Shown here: in pieces, positions 18,143 to 26,425 of the stretch
How positions within the stretch are numbered: position 1 is the stretch's first letter
Layout of the letters: the number at the start of each line of letters is the position of its first letter
Origin: Ideonella benzenivorans
GTDB taxonomy: Bacteria; Pseudomonadota; Gammaproteobacteria; Burkholderiales; Burkholderiaceae_C
Assembly: GCF_020387415.1 (NCBI RefSeq)
Contig: NZ_JAGWCB010000010.1
Span: 496,001-560,000, forward strand
Reading direction: 5' to 3'
Length of the DNA stretch: 64,000 nt
Notes under the pieces: model-generated
What the model saw: the letters and a program-made list of their open reading frames with translations, nothing else
Databases searched by the model: none
Told to the model about the DNA's origin: nothing
Made by a program: the position numbers and the translations under genes

Positions 18143-19999
18143 ATGGGCGTCATCGAAACCCAGGGCTTCAAGCTCGACAACACCGGCCGCCGCATCGTGG
18201 TGGATCCGGTCACCCGCATCGAAGGCCACATGCGCTGCGAGGTGAACGTCGACAAGGACAACATCATCCGCAACGCCGTCTCCACCGGGACGATGTGGCG
18301 TGGCCTGGAGGTCATCCTCAAGGGCCGCGACCCGCGCGATGCATGGGCCTTCGTCGAACGCATCTGCGGCGTCTGCACCGGCTGCCACGCGCTGACCAGC
18401 GTGCGCGCCGTGGAGGACGCGCTGGGCATCAAGATCCCGCTGAACGCGCACCTCATCCGCGAGATGATGGCCAAGACGCTGCAGGTGCATGACCACGCGG
18501 TGCACTTCTACCACCTGCATGCCCTGGACTGGGTGGACGTGGTCTCGGCCCTGAACGCCGACCCGAAGAAGACCAGCGAGCTGCAGCAGCTGGTCTCGCC
18601 TTCGCACCCGCTGTCCTCGCCGGGCTACTTCCGCGACGTGCAGAACCGCCTGAAGAAGTTCGTCGAAGCCGGCCAGTTGGGCCCCTTCATGAACGGCTAC
18701 TGGGGCTCCAAGGCCTATGTGCTGCCGGCCGAGGCCAACCTGATGGCCGTCACCCACTACCTGGAGGCGCTGGACCTGCAGAAGGAATGGGTGAAGGTGC
18801 ACACCATCTTCGGTGGCAAGAACCCGCACCCGAACTACCTGGTCGGCGGCGTGCCCTGCGCCATCAACCTGGACGGCACCGGCGCGGCCGGCGCCCCGAT
18901 CAACATGGAGCGGCTGAACTTCGTCGAGGCCCGCATCCAGGAGATGATCGAGTTCAACAAGAACGTCTACCTGCCCGACGTGCTGGCCATCGGCACGCTC
19001 TACAAGCAGGCGGGCTGGCTCTACGGCGGCGGCCTGTCGGCCACCAACGTGGCCGACTACGGCACCTACGAGAAGGTGCCCTACGACCACAGCACCCAGC
19101 AGCTGCCCGGCGGCGTCATCCTGAACGGCAACTGGGACGAGATCCTGCCGATCGACCCGCGCGACCCCGAGCAGGTGCAGGAGTTCGTGACCCACAGCTG
19201 GTACCAGTACGCCGACGAAACCCAGGGCCTGCACCCCTGGGACGGCGTGACCGAGCCCAGCTTCAAGCTGGGCGCCAACACCAAGGGCACCAAGACCGCG
19301 ATCGAGAACATCGACGAATCGGCCAAGTACTCCTGGATCAAGTCGCCGCGCTGGCGCGGCCACGCCGTGGAAGTGGGCCCGCTGTCGCGCTACATCCTGG
19401 CCTATGCCCACGCCAGCAAGGGCAACAAGTACTGCCAGCGCCCCAAGGAGCAGCTGGAGTTCTCGGCCCAGATGATCAACAGCGCCATCCCCAAGGCCCT
19501 GGGCCTGCCGGAGACGCAGTACACCCTCAAGCAGCTGCTGCCCACCACCATCGGCCGCACCCTGGCCCGCTGCCTGGAAGGCCAGTACGCCGGCGAGATG
19601 ATGTACGACGACTTCAAGCAGCTGGTGGCCAACATCAAGGCCGGCGACACCGCCACCGCCAACGTCGAGAAGTGGGACCCGGCCACCTGGCCCAAGGAGG
19701 CCAAGGGCGTGGGCACCGTGGCCGCGCCGCGCGGCATGCTGGGCCACTGGATCAAGATCAAGGACGGCAAGATCGAGAACTACCAGTGCGTGGTGCCCAC
19801 CACCTGGAACGGCTCGCCACGCGATGCCAAGGGCCAGATCGGTGCCTTCGAGGCCTCGCTGATGAACACGCCGATGGTCAACCCCGAGCAGCCGGTCGAG
19901 ATCCTGCGCACCCTGCACAGCTTCGACCCCTGCCTGGCCTGCTCCACGCACGTGATGAGCGAGGACGGCTCCGAGATGTGCACCGTCAAGGTCCGCTGA
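18143..19999 (+). CDS. hupL: uptake [NiFe]-hydrogenase large (catalytic) subunit
   Basis: 618 residues, starting [11 protein letters not shown]. The NiFe ligands are Cys75/Cys78 in [11 protein letters not shown] and Cys597/Cys600 in DPCLACSTH, the same numbering as in Ralstonia HoxG. After His603 a 15-residue tail remains (VMSEDG...), to be removed by the HupD protease once nickel is in place. It has no export signal of its own and is carried across the membrane with HupS. It splits H2 in the periplasm. The gap to hupS is 40 bp. Confidence 0.97.
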   Translation: MGVIETQGFKLDNTGRRIVVDPVTRIEGHMRCEVNVDKDNIIRNAVSTGTMWRGLEVILKGRDPRDAWAFVERICGVCTGCHALTSVRAVEDALGIKIPLNAHLIREMMAKTLQVHDHAVHFYHLHALDWVDVVSALNADPKKTSELQQLVSPSHPLSSPGYFRDVQNRLKKFVEAGQLGPFMNGYWGSKAYVLPAEANLMAVTHYLEALDLQKEWVKVHTIFGGKNPHPNYLVGGVPCAINLDGTGAAGAPINMERLNFVEARIQEMIEFNKNVYLPDVLAIGTLYKQAGWLYGGGLSATNVADYGTYEKVPYDHSTQQLPGGVILNGNWDEILPIDPRDPEQVQEFVTHSWYQYADETQGLHPWDGVTEPSFKLGANTKGTKTAIENIDESAKYSWIKSPRWRGHAVEVGPLSRYILAYAHASKGNKYCQRPKEQLEFSAQMINSAIPKALGLPETQYTLKQLLPTTIGRTLARCLEGQYAGEMMYDDFKQLVANIKAGDTATANVEKWDPATWPKEAKGVGTVAAPRGMLGHWIKIKDGKIENYQCVVPTTWNGSPRDAKGQIGAFEASLMNTPMVNPEQPVEILRTLHSFDPCLACSTHVMSEDGSEMCTVKVR

Positions 20000-20018
20000 T
20001 CAGACAAGGAATTTCCCC

Positions 20019-20588
20019 ATGAAACGCATCCTGTCCGCTGCCGCCCTGCTGGGCACCACCACGCTGGCCCTGGCCCACCCGGGCCATGGCGCCGAGACCC
20101 TGGCCGACGGCCTGGCCCACCCCTTCGGCCCGGACCACCTGCTGGCCATGGTCGCCGTGGGCCTGTGGTCCGCCGCGGCCCTGCCCGGCGCCCGCCGCTG
20201 GCTGGGCCCGCTGACCTTCCTGGCCGCCATGAGCGTCGGCGCCTTGCTGGGCGTGACCGGGGTGGTGCTGCCGGGCGTGGAAGCCGGCATCGCGCTGAGT
20301 GTGGTGATGTTCGGCGCCATGCTGGTGATGGGCACCCGGCTGAACGCCGGCGCCGGCCTGGGCCTGATCGCCTGCGCCGCCCTGCTGCACGGCCTGGCCC
20401 ACGGCGCCGAGCTGCCTGCCGGCCACAGCTTCGCGGCCTACGCTGCGGGCTTCCTGGCCACCACCAGCGCCCTGCACCTGGCCGGCCTGGGTCTGGGTCA
20501 GGCCCTGCGCCAGGCCAAGACCGTGGTCTGGCAGTTGCTGGGCGGCGGCCTGGGCCTGGCCGGCCTGCTGATGCTGGTCCGCATCTGA
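20019..20588 (+). CDS. hupE: HupE/UreJ-family nickel transporter
   Basis: 189 residues: a signal-like first helix ending ALAHPGHG, then about six membrane helices. The family metal motif HPFGPDH lies at about 32-38, and a second histidine region (LLHGLAHGAELPAGHS) is central. HupE proteins supply nickel to the hydrogenase assembly pathway by facilitated diffusion. AAGGA precedes the ATG. Here it sits directly after hupL, not after hupD as in Rhizobium hup clusters. Confidence 0.9.
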   Translation: MKRILSAAALLGTTTLALAHPGHGAETLADGLAHPFGPDHLLAMVAVGLWSAAALPGARRWLGPLTFLAAMSVGALLGVTGVVLPGVEAGIALSVVMFGAMLVMGTRLNAGAGLGLIACAALLHGLAHGAELPAGHSFAAYAAGFLATTSALHLAGLGLGQALRQAKTVVWQLLGGGLGLAGLLMLVRI

Positions 20589-20616
20589 CCGCCCCGCGTC
20601 GGGTCAAGGAGACACC

Positions 20617-21351
20617 ATGAACGCACGCTCCACCTCGGCTGCGGCCGGCGACGCCACGGGCACCGACCCGAGCGCCGTCGCCCGCGGCGCCTCGATCAAG
20701 TCGGTCTACGTCTACGAGGCCCCGGTGCGCCTGTGGCACTGGATCAACGCCACGGCGATCACCGTGCTGTGCATCACCGGCTACTTCATCGGCAGCCCGC
20801 TGCCGACGATGCCCGGCGAGGCCAGCGCCCATTTCCTGATGGGCTACATCCGCTTCGCCCACTTCACCGCCGGCTACGTGCTGGCCGTCGGCTTGCTGGG
20901 CCGGATCTACTGGGCCATCGTCGGCAACCACCATGCCCGCGAGCTGTTCACGCTGCCGGTGCTCAGCCTGGCCTACTGGAAGGAGGTGATCACCATGCTC
21001 AAGTGGTACGCCTTCCTGATTCCCCAGCCCAGCCAGTACGTGGGGCACAACCCCATGGCCCGGATGGCGATGTTCTGCGGCTACTTCCTGTTCACGCTGT
21101 TCATGATCGCCACCGGCTTCGCCATGTACGGTGAAGGCCTGGGCATGGACTCCTGGGCCAGCCACCTGTTCGGCTGGGTGATCCCGCTGATGGGCCAGAG
21201 CCAGGACGTGCACACCTGGCACCACCTGGGCATGTGGGGCATGGTGATCTTCGTGACGCTGCATGTGTACGCCGCGATCCGCGAGGACATCATGGGTCGC
21301 CAGAGCATCATCAGCACGATGGTCTCGGGCTACCGGACCTTCAAGCGCTGA
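20617..21351 (+). CDS. hupC: Ni/Fe-hydrogenase cytochrome b subunit
   Basis: 244 residues, the length of Ralstonia HoxZ. Four membrane helices carry the haem-b histidines: His41 in RLWHW, His82 in RFAHFTAGYV, and a late cluster VHTWHHLGMW and LHVYAAIRED. It anchors HupSL to the periplasmic face and passes electrons to quinone. AAGGAG precedes the ATG. Confidence 0.95.
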   Translation: MNARSTSAAAGDATGTDPSAVARGASIKSVYVYEAPVRLWHWINATAITVLCITGYFIGSPLPTMPGEASAHFLMGYIRFAHFTAGYVLAVGLLGRIYWAIVGNHHARELFTLPVLSLAYWKEVITMLKWYAFLIPQPSQYVGHNPMARMAMFCGYFLFTLFMIATGFAMYGEGLGMDSWASHLFGWVIPLMGQSQDVHTWHHLGMWGMVIFVTLHVYAAIREDIMGRQSIISTMVSGYRTFKR

Positions 21352-21358
21352 ACCTGAC

Positions 21359-21712
21359 ATGACCCGGCCCGTGCGTCCCAGCAGCCCGCCCCCCGCGCCA
21401 CCGGCGGGCGTGCCGCTGCGCGCACCACAGCACCCGGGGCGCTTCCTGGAGCGCCATTACCTGGTGCCGCTGGGCCTGAGCCAGAGCGAGACCGCGCGGC
21501 GGCTGGGCATCAGCCGCCGCCGGGTCCACGAGCTGGTGCAGGGCCAGCGGGCGATGACGCCCGACACCGCGATCCGCTGCGCGCTGGCCTTCGGCCTGCC
21601 CGCAGCCACCTGGCTGGCCCTGCAGGCCGACTGGGACAGCTACCACGCCTGGAAGCAGCTGCGCCACGCCGCCCTGCCCAGCCGCGCCCCAGCCCCCGCG
21701 CTGGCGGCCTGA
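21359..21712 (+). CDS. orphan HigA/VapI-like helix-turn-helix regulator inside the hup operon
   Basis: 117 residues from the ATG 8 bp after hupC. The core HPGRFLERHYLVPLGLSQSE, then ARRLGISRRRVHELVQGQRA, TPDTAIRCALAFGL and WLALQADWD match the HigA antitoxin family nearly end to end. Both tails are Pro/Ala-rich. No HigB toxin gene is adjacent; the next gene is the hydrogenase protease. It may be a co-opted transcription factor that tunes the operon. It may instead be an old toxin-antitoxin remnant. DNA binding is well supported, the role is not. Confidence 0.82.
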   Translation: MTRPVRPSSPPPAPPAGVPLRAPQHPGRFLERHYLVPLGLSQSETARRLGISRRRVHELVQGQRAMTPDTAIRCALAFGLPAATWLALQADWDSYHAWKQLRHAALPSRAPAPALAA

Positions 21713-21740
21713 CCTCTTCCTCCCCCTTCCGAGTCCAGCG

Positions 21741-22433
21741 ATGAACACCTCTTCCGCTCCCGACCTGCCCGACACCGCCTGTCACCCCACCGGTGACAGC
21801 CCGGCCGACGACGCCCCCATCGTCGTGCTGGGCATCGGCAACGTGCTGTGGGCCGACGAGGGCTTTGGCGTGCGCTGCGTCGAGGCCCTGCAGCAGCACT
21901 GGGACTTCGCGCCCCATGTCGAACTGGTGGACGGCGGCACCCAGGGCCTGTACCTGATCCAGCATGTGCAGTCGGCCCGCAAGCTGCTCATCCTGGACGC
22001 GGTGGACTACGGCCTGGCGCCGGGCACGCTGCACCAGGTGGAAAACGAGGAGGTGCCGCGCTTCCTGGGCGCCAAGAAGATGAGCCTGCACCAGACCGGC
22101 TTCCAGGAGGTGCTGATGCTGGCCCAGCTGACCGAGCGCTACCCCGAGCAGGTGCTGCTGATCGGCTGCCAGCCCGAGGAGCTGGAAGACTACGGCGGCA
22201 GCCTGCGCCCCTGCGTGCGCCAGGCGGTGGACGATGCCGTCGCGCTGGCCGTGGACCGGCTGCGCGCCTGGGGCGCCCAGCCCCGCCCCCGCGCGCAGGC
22301 TCCCTCGGCCGAGGAAGCCGTCACCGTGCCCACCCTGTCCATCGAGGCCTACGAGGCCGGCCGTCCCGCCGCCGAAGCCGCCTGCCGCATGGGCGACGAG
22401 CGCTTCATGCCGCCCCGCGGCACGGCCGCCTGA
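21741..22433 (+). CDS. hupD: hydrogenase maturation endopeptidase
   Basis: 230 residues of the HybD/HoxM family. The N-terminal GIGNVLWADEGFGVR supplies a nickel-sensing acidic residue, LDAVDYG the second, and SLHQTGFQEVL the histidine. It should cut after His603 of HupL. The protein extends about 60 residues past the usual fold with a Pro/Ala-rich linker and a final segment (GRPAAEAACRMGDERFMPP) that I cannot assign. Confidence 0.93.
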   Translation: MNTSSAPDLPDTACHPTGDSPADDAPIVVLGIGNVLWADEGFGVRCVEALQQHWDFAPHVELVDGGTQGLYLIQHVQSARKLLILDAVDYGLAPGTLHQVENEEVPRFLGAKKMSLHQTGFQEVLMLAQLTERYPEQVLLIGCQPEELEDYGGSLRPCVRQAVDDAVALAVDRLRAWGAQPRPRAQAPSAEEAVTVPTLSIEAYEAGRPAAEAACRMGDERFMPPRGTAA

Positions 22434-22444
22434 GGCGCGACACC

Positions 22445-22768
22445 ATGTGCATCGGACTGCCCATGCAGGTCCTGGCCACCCGGCCGGGCTTTGCCACCGT
22501 CACTGGCCGCGGTGAGACCCGCGAGGTCAACACCGCCCTCGTAGGCGAGCGCAGCCCCGGCGACTGGGTGCTGGTCTTCATCGACGGCGCGCGCGAGGTC
22601 ATCAGCGCCGAACGCGCCGCCGAGGTCGACGCCACGCTGGACCTGATCGCCCAGGCCATGGGCGACACCGCCCTGCTGCCCGCCACACCCGCCGACGACC
22701 CCGGCTTCGAGCTGCCCTCGGCCTGGAGCGCCGAGCAGCTGGCCGCGCTGACCGGCCAGGCGCGCTGA
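22445..22768 (+). CDS. hupF: HypC/HupF-family hydrogenase chaperone
   Basis: 107 residues starting MCIGLPMQV; the N-terminal Met-Cys-x-x-x-Pro is the HypC family signature and Cys2 binds the Fe(CN)2CO unit. It has a C-terminal extension rich in acidic residues. It is the operon-specific paralogue (HoxL in Ralstonia), thought to protect the large subunit during maturation under O2. A second paralogue, hypC, lies downstream. Confidence 0.93.
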   Translation: MCIGLPMQVLATRPGFATVTGRGETREVNTALVGERSPGDWVLVFIDGAREVISAERAAEVDATLDLIAQAMGDTALLPATPADDPGFELPSAWSAEQLAALTGQAR

Positions 22769-22813
22769 ATGCCGCTGAAGCCACCCCCAACCAGACCCAC
22801 CGCGAGAGACCCC

Positions 22814-23302
22814 ATGAGCACCGACACCCTCGACACCCCAGCCGCCGATCCGGCCGAGCGCTCCGCCCCCTTGGTGGCCCGCCTAGTGGAGGCCCACGGC
22901 GCCACCTGGGTCGGCCAGGCCACCCTGGCCGACTTCCTGGCCCGCCCCGGCGACCAGGTACTGTTCTTCCATGGCGACCCGGTGCGCTTCCCCGAGGTGC
23001 TGGACGTGGCCGTGGTGCTGCCCGAGCTGCGCAAGGCCTTCGGCCAGCGCTTCGGCATCGGCGTGGCCACCCGCGCCGATGAGGACACGCTGGCCGCCCG
23101 CTTCGCCGTGGCGCGCTGGCCCTCGCTGCTGTTCCTGCGCGACGGCCAGTACGTCGGCGTGGTGGCCGGCATGCTGGACTGGACCGACTACCTGGCCGCG
23201 GTGCAGAAGCTGCTGGACACCCCGACCCGCCGCGTGCCCGGCATCGGCATCCCCGTCGTTGGCGCGCAGGTCAGCGCCAACAGCGCCTCCGACTGCCACT
23301 GA
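22814..23302 (+). CDS. hupG: HupG/HoxO/HyaE thioredoxin-fold chaperone for the small subunit
   Basis: 162 residues from the ATG following GAGAGAC. The central part (VLFFHGDPVRFPEVLD ... VARWPSLLFLRDGQYVGVV) is a thioredoxin fold without the CxxC active site, as in HyaE/HoxO. These bind the Tat precursor of the small subunit and are needed for O2-protective assembly. It lies between hupF and hupH in the standard order. Confidence 0.9.
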   Translation: MSTDTLDTPAADPAERSAPLVARLVEAHGATWVGQATLADFLARPGDQVLFFHGDPVRFPEVLDVAVVLPELRKAFGQRFGIGVATRADEDTLAARFAVARWPSLLFLRDGQYVGVVAGMLDWTDYLAAVQKLLDTPTRRVPGIGIPVVGAQVSANSASDCH

Positions 23303-23321
23303 TTCCCTTCCTGGAACCGCC

Positions 23322-24221
23322 ATGAACCCCAGCTCCACCCGCGCGCCCTTTCCCATCCCCGTCGTGGCCGCCGGCCCCGGCAGCCAGATCGAGGAGGAGA
23401 CCCTCGACTACATCAGCATGCCCCAGGGCATGGCCACCTACCAGAGCCCGATCCTCCCCGAGCCGGAGGAGATGCGCGGCCGTGACGGCGCGCTGCGCGT
23501 GCTGCGCGACACCGAAGCCGCGCTGCAGGCCGCCGTCGCCGGCCAGGCCGCCGCCCCGGTCTCGCTGGCCGGCCTGAGCGAGGCCGAGCTGGCCCTGGTC
23601 AACCAGGTGCTGGGCGAGGGCGAGGTGGCCGCCCGCGTGCTGCCCGCGCCGGGCCTGGGCGAAGCCCGCATCCAGGAGTCGGTGTTCGCCGGCGTCTGGC
23701 GCGTGGTGCAGACCGAGGCGGACGGCACGGTGCAGGACACCATCGAGGTCGGCGACGCCCCGGCCCTGCTGCGCGCCGCCGCCCGTGCCGACGCCCTGGG
23801 CAGCCGGCCCGACCTGCTCTCGGCCCCGGCCGGCGTGATGAACGCCCAGCCCATCCTGGCCGAACTGGAAGACCAGCGCCAGCGCTTCGGCCTGCATGCC
23901 GAGGCCGAGCGCGCCCAACTGCCGGCCCATGTGGTCAACCTCAGCCTGCTGCCGCTCAGCCCCGAGGACATCGGCTTTCTGGACCATGTGCTGGGCACCG
24001 GCCGGGTGCTCATCCTCTCGCGCGGCTACGGCAACTGCCGCATCACCAACTGCCAGGTGCCGCACACCTGGCGGGTCGTGTACTACAACTCGCAGGACAC
24101 GGTGATCCTCAACTCCGTCGAAGTGACCGAGCTGCCCGAGGTGGCCTGCGCCGCCGCCGAGGACCTGGCCGACTCCCTGGAGCGGCTGACCGAGGTGCTG
24201 GCCTGGGTGGCCCAGGGCTGA
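23322..24221 (+). CDS. hupH: HupH/HoxQ hydrogenase expression/formation protein
   Basis: 299 residues. The opening AGPGSQIEEETLDYISMPQG and the end segment GNCRITNCQVPHTWRVVYY are typical of HupH/HyaF. Two homologous halves are visible (ALVNQVLGEGEV... and GFLDHVLGTGRV...). Family members act with HupG in maturing the small subunit. Confidence 0.92.
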   Translation: MNPSSTRAPFPIPVVAAGPGSQIEEETLDYISMPQGMATYQSPILPEPEEMRGRDGALRVLRDTEAALQAAVAGQAAAPVSLAGLSEAELALVNQVLGEGEVAARVLPAPGLGEARIQESVFAGVWRVVQTEADGTVQDTIEVGDAPALLRAAARADALGSRPDLLSAPAGVMNAQPILAELEDQRQRFGLHAEAERAQLPAHVVNLSLLPLSPEDIGFLDHVLGTGRVLILSRGYGNCRITNCQVPHTWRVVYYNSQDTVILNSVEVTELPEVACAAAEDLADSLERLTEVLAWVAQG

Positions 24222-24233
24222 GGAGCACACGTC

Positions 24234-24452
24234 ATGTTTGAAGGAAGCTACCTGGGGGATCGGGACCGTCTGCCGGCTCACGCCAAGCTGGAATGCAAGA
24301 TCTGCTGGTGGGTCTACGACCCGGACCAGGGCGACCCGGTCTGGCAGATCCCGCCCGGCACCGCCTTCACCGACCTGCCCGCCCACTGGCGCTGCCCGCA
24401 GTGCGACGGCGACGCCGAGCAGTTCATGGTGGTGAGCGGGGACGCGGCATGA
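24234..24452 (+). CDS. hupI: rubredoxin-like protein HupI/HoxR
   Basis: 72 residues with the two rubredoxin knuckles CKICWW and CPQCDGD binding one iron, and PPGTAFTDLPAHWRCP between. HoxR/HupI helps form the special proximal cluster of the small subunit in air. Its last bases overlap hupJ (ATGA). Confidence 0.94.
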   Translation: MFEGSYLGDRDRLPAHAKLECKICWWVYDPDQGDPVWQIPPGTAFTDLPAHWRCPQCDGDAEQFMVVSGDAA

Positions 24453-24970
24453 GCTTGCTCGCAGCGCGGGTCCTGGCGCTGGAGGCGGCCTTCCGGCGCA
24501 TTGCCGCCACCCGCATGGCCGGGCTGCCACTGCTGCAGCCGGGCCTGGCGGTGCAGGCCGTGGGCTTCGAGCCCGAGCCCGACGATGCCGGTCTGGCCTG
24601 GGGCGTGCTGATCACCCCCTGGTTCATGAACCTGCTGCGCCTGCCGCTGATGGCCGAGAACGCGCAGCGCCTGCCCGCGCCCGGCGTGGCGGCCGACTGG
24701 ACGGTGGGCGGCCACGCCGTGGGCTGCCTGGGCGCCGAGGAGCCCCTGCTGGGCGAAGGCCCGCTGGCCCGCTACGCCCTGTGCTCGCTGCATTCGCCCA
24801 TGCACCACTTCGCCGACCAGGCCAGCGCCCTGGCCGCCGCCCACGAGGTGCTGCAGCTGCTGCGCCCGGCCGTGGCGCAGCCGGTGTCGTCTGCCGCCCC
24901 GGTGGGCGCCCCACCGCCCTCGCGTCGCGGCTTCCTGTTCGGACGGGGCCAGCCCCCCGGCACGCCATGA
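24449..24970 (+). CDS. hupJ: HupJ/HoxT [NiFe]-hydrogenase assembly protein
   Basis: 173 residues. The segment WGVLITPWFMNLLRLP and the late LCSLHSPMHHFADQASAL are family hallmarks. In HoxT-type proteins this domain supports small-subunit maturation at high O2. The C-terminal 35 residues are Pro/Ala-rich. The gene overlaps both neighbours by 4 bp. Confidence 0.88.
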   Translation: MSLLAARVLALEAAFRRIAATRMAGLPLLQPGLAVQAVGFEPEPDDAGLAWGVLITPWFMNLLRLPLMAENAQRLPAPGVAADWTVGGHAVGCLGAEEPLLGEGPLARYALCSLHSPMHHFADQASALAAAHEVLQLLRPAVAQPVSSAAPVGAPPPSRRGFLFGRGQPPGTP

Positions 24971-26070
24971 GCTCCGACTTTGATCTGGTGGGCCAGGTGC
25001 AGCTGCGCCCCGGCCCGGGCCACCCCACCCTCACCAGCACCCGCCCGGCGCTGGTGGGCCGGCTCACCCAGGGCCGCCGGCCCGAGGAGCTGCCGCTGCT
25101 GCTGGGCAGCCTGTTCACGCTGTGCGGCCATGCCCACCAACTGGCCGCGCAGATGGCGGTGGAAGCGGCCCTGGGCCGGGCCAGCCCGTCGCCCGCCCCC
25201 GCTGCCGCGGCGGCACTGCGCGTGGCCACGGCCCGGGACCAGCTGGTGCGCATCGCCCACGACTGGCCGCGCCTGCTGCCAAGCGCTGCGGACGACGCCC
25301 TGACGCAGAGCCTGGTCCATTGCCCGCTGGGCCCCGCCCTGCGCAACCCGGTGGCTCAGCAGGCGGCCCTGGCCGCCCTGCCGGCCTGGCTGGAGAAGCA
25401 CTGGCTGGGCCTGCCCGTGGGCGAATGGCTGGCCCGGCAGGAGCAGGCCCCGGTGGAATGGGCCATGCACTGGGCCCGTGGCGGCACCACCGCCCTGGCC
25501 CGCCTGCTGCGCGCCCAGCACGGCCCGGCCGCCCGCCTGGCCACGCCGTCGCGCCCCTTGTCTCTGCCGGCGCTGGAGGCGGGCGGCTTCCAGGAGCTGG
25601 CCCAGCAGCTGGAGCAACTGCCATCCCATGCGCTGCCCCAGTGGCAAGGTGCCGTGCCGGACACCGGGCCCTGGACCCGACAGCGGGACAGCACGCCCCT
25701 GCCTGCGCACAATGCCTGGATGCGCCTGCTCAGCCGCCTGACCGATCTGTTGCACCTGGCCGTCCCCGGCGGCGAGGACTGGCTGACCCTGGGCCGGCTG
25801 CAGCCCGCCCCCGGCCAGGGCATCGCCTGGGTGGAGATGGCCCGCGGCCTGCTGATCCACTGGGTGAAGCTGGCCGACGGCCCGGCCGGCCCCCGGGTGG
25901 CCGCCTGCCGGGTGCTGGCCCCCACCGACTGGAACTTCCACCCGCACGGCGTGCTGGCCCATGCCCTGGCCGGCGTGACCCACGAAGATGATGCCCGCCG
26001 CCTGGCGGTGGCCTTCGACCCCTGCGTCGCGTTCAGCATCGAGATGCCCGAAGGAGCGGCCCATGCATGA
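24967..26070 (+). CDS. hupK: HupK/HoxV scaffold, degenerate large-subunit homologue
   Basis: 367 residues. It resembles a shortened large subunit: an L1-like LFTLCGHAHQLAA retains one cysteine and the histidine, and the C-terminus has FDPCVAFSIEMPEG, keeping only the first L2 cysteine. It also has WVEMARGLLIHWV and PTDWNFHPHG segments parallel to those of HupL. HoxV is thought to hold the Fe(CN)2CO moiety before transfer to the large subunit. Confidence 0.9.
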   Translation: MSSDFDLVGQVQLRPGPGHPTLTSTRPALVGRLTQGRRPEELPLLLGSLFTLCGHAHQLAAQMAVEAALGRASPSPAPAAAAALRVATARDQLVRIAHDWPRLLPSAADDALTQSLVHCPLGPALRNPVAQQAALAALPAWLEKHWLGLPVGEWLARQEQAPVEWAMHWARGGTTALARLLRAQHGPAARLATPSRPLSLPALEAGGFQELAQQLEQLPSHALPQWQGAVPDTGPWTRQRDSTPLPAHNAWMRLLSRLTDLLHLAVPGGEDWLTLGRLQPAPGQGIAWVEMARGLLIHWVKLADGPAGPRVAACRVLAPTDWNFHPHGVLAHALAGVTHEDDARRLAVAFDPCVAFSIEMPEGAAHA

Positions 26071-26407
26071 GATGAGCCTGGCCGGAGGCATCCTGCGCGT
26101 GGTCGAACAGGCCGCTGAACGCGAGGGCTTTGCCCGCGTGCAGCAGCTCACGCTGGAGGCCGGCGCGCTGGCCGGCGTGGAGGTGCGCGCCCTGCGCTTC
26201 GCGCTGGAGGCCCTGGCCCCCGGCAGCGCGCTGGAAGGTGCCGAGATCGTGATCCAGGAGCCGCCCGGCCAGGCCTGGTGCCTGCGCTGCGGCACCACCG
26301 TGGCCATCCAGACCCGGGCCGATCCCTGTCCGCACTGCGGCGGATTTCAACTACAACCCACTGGCGGCACCGAGCTGCGGGTGGTGGACCTGCTGGTGCA
26401 GGACTGA
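26063..26407 (+). CDS. hypA: HypA nickel-delivery metallochaperone
   Basis: 114 residues starting MHEMSLAGGI, where the N-terminal Met-His-Glu forms the nickel site. The zinc site is CLRCGTT...CPHCGG. It works with HypB to put nickel into the large subunit. Its start overlaps the hupK end by 8 bp. Confidence 0.95.
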   Translation: MHEMSLAGGILRVVEQAAEREGFARVQQLTLEAGALAGVEVRALRFALEALAPGSALEGAEIVIQEPPGQAWCLRCGTTVAIQTRADPCPHCGGFQLQPTGGTELRVVDLLVQD

Positions 26408-26425
26408 GAGCAAGGAGAACACACC

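Noticed and set aside
21359-21712. A full HigBA toxin-antitoxin pair in the hup operon
   Set aside because: Only the antitoxin-like half is present; the flanking genes are hupC and hupD.
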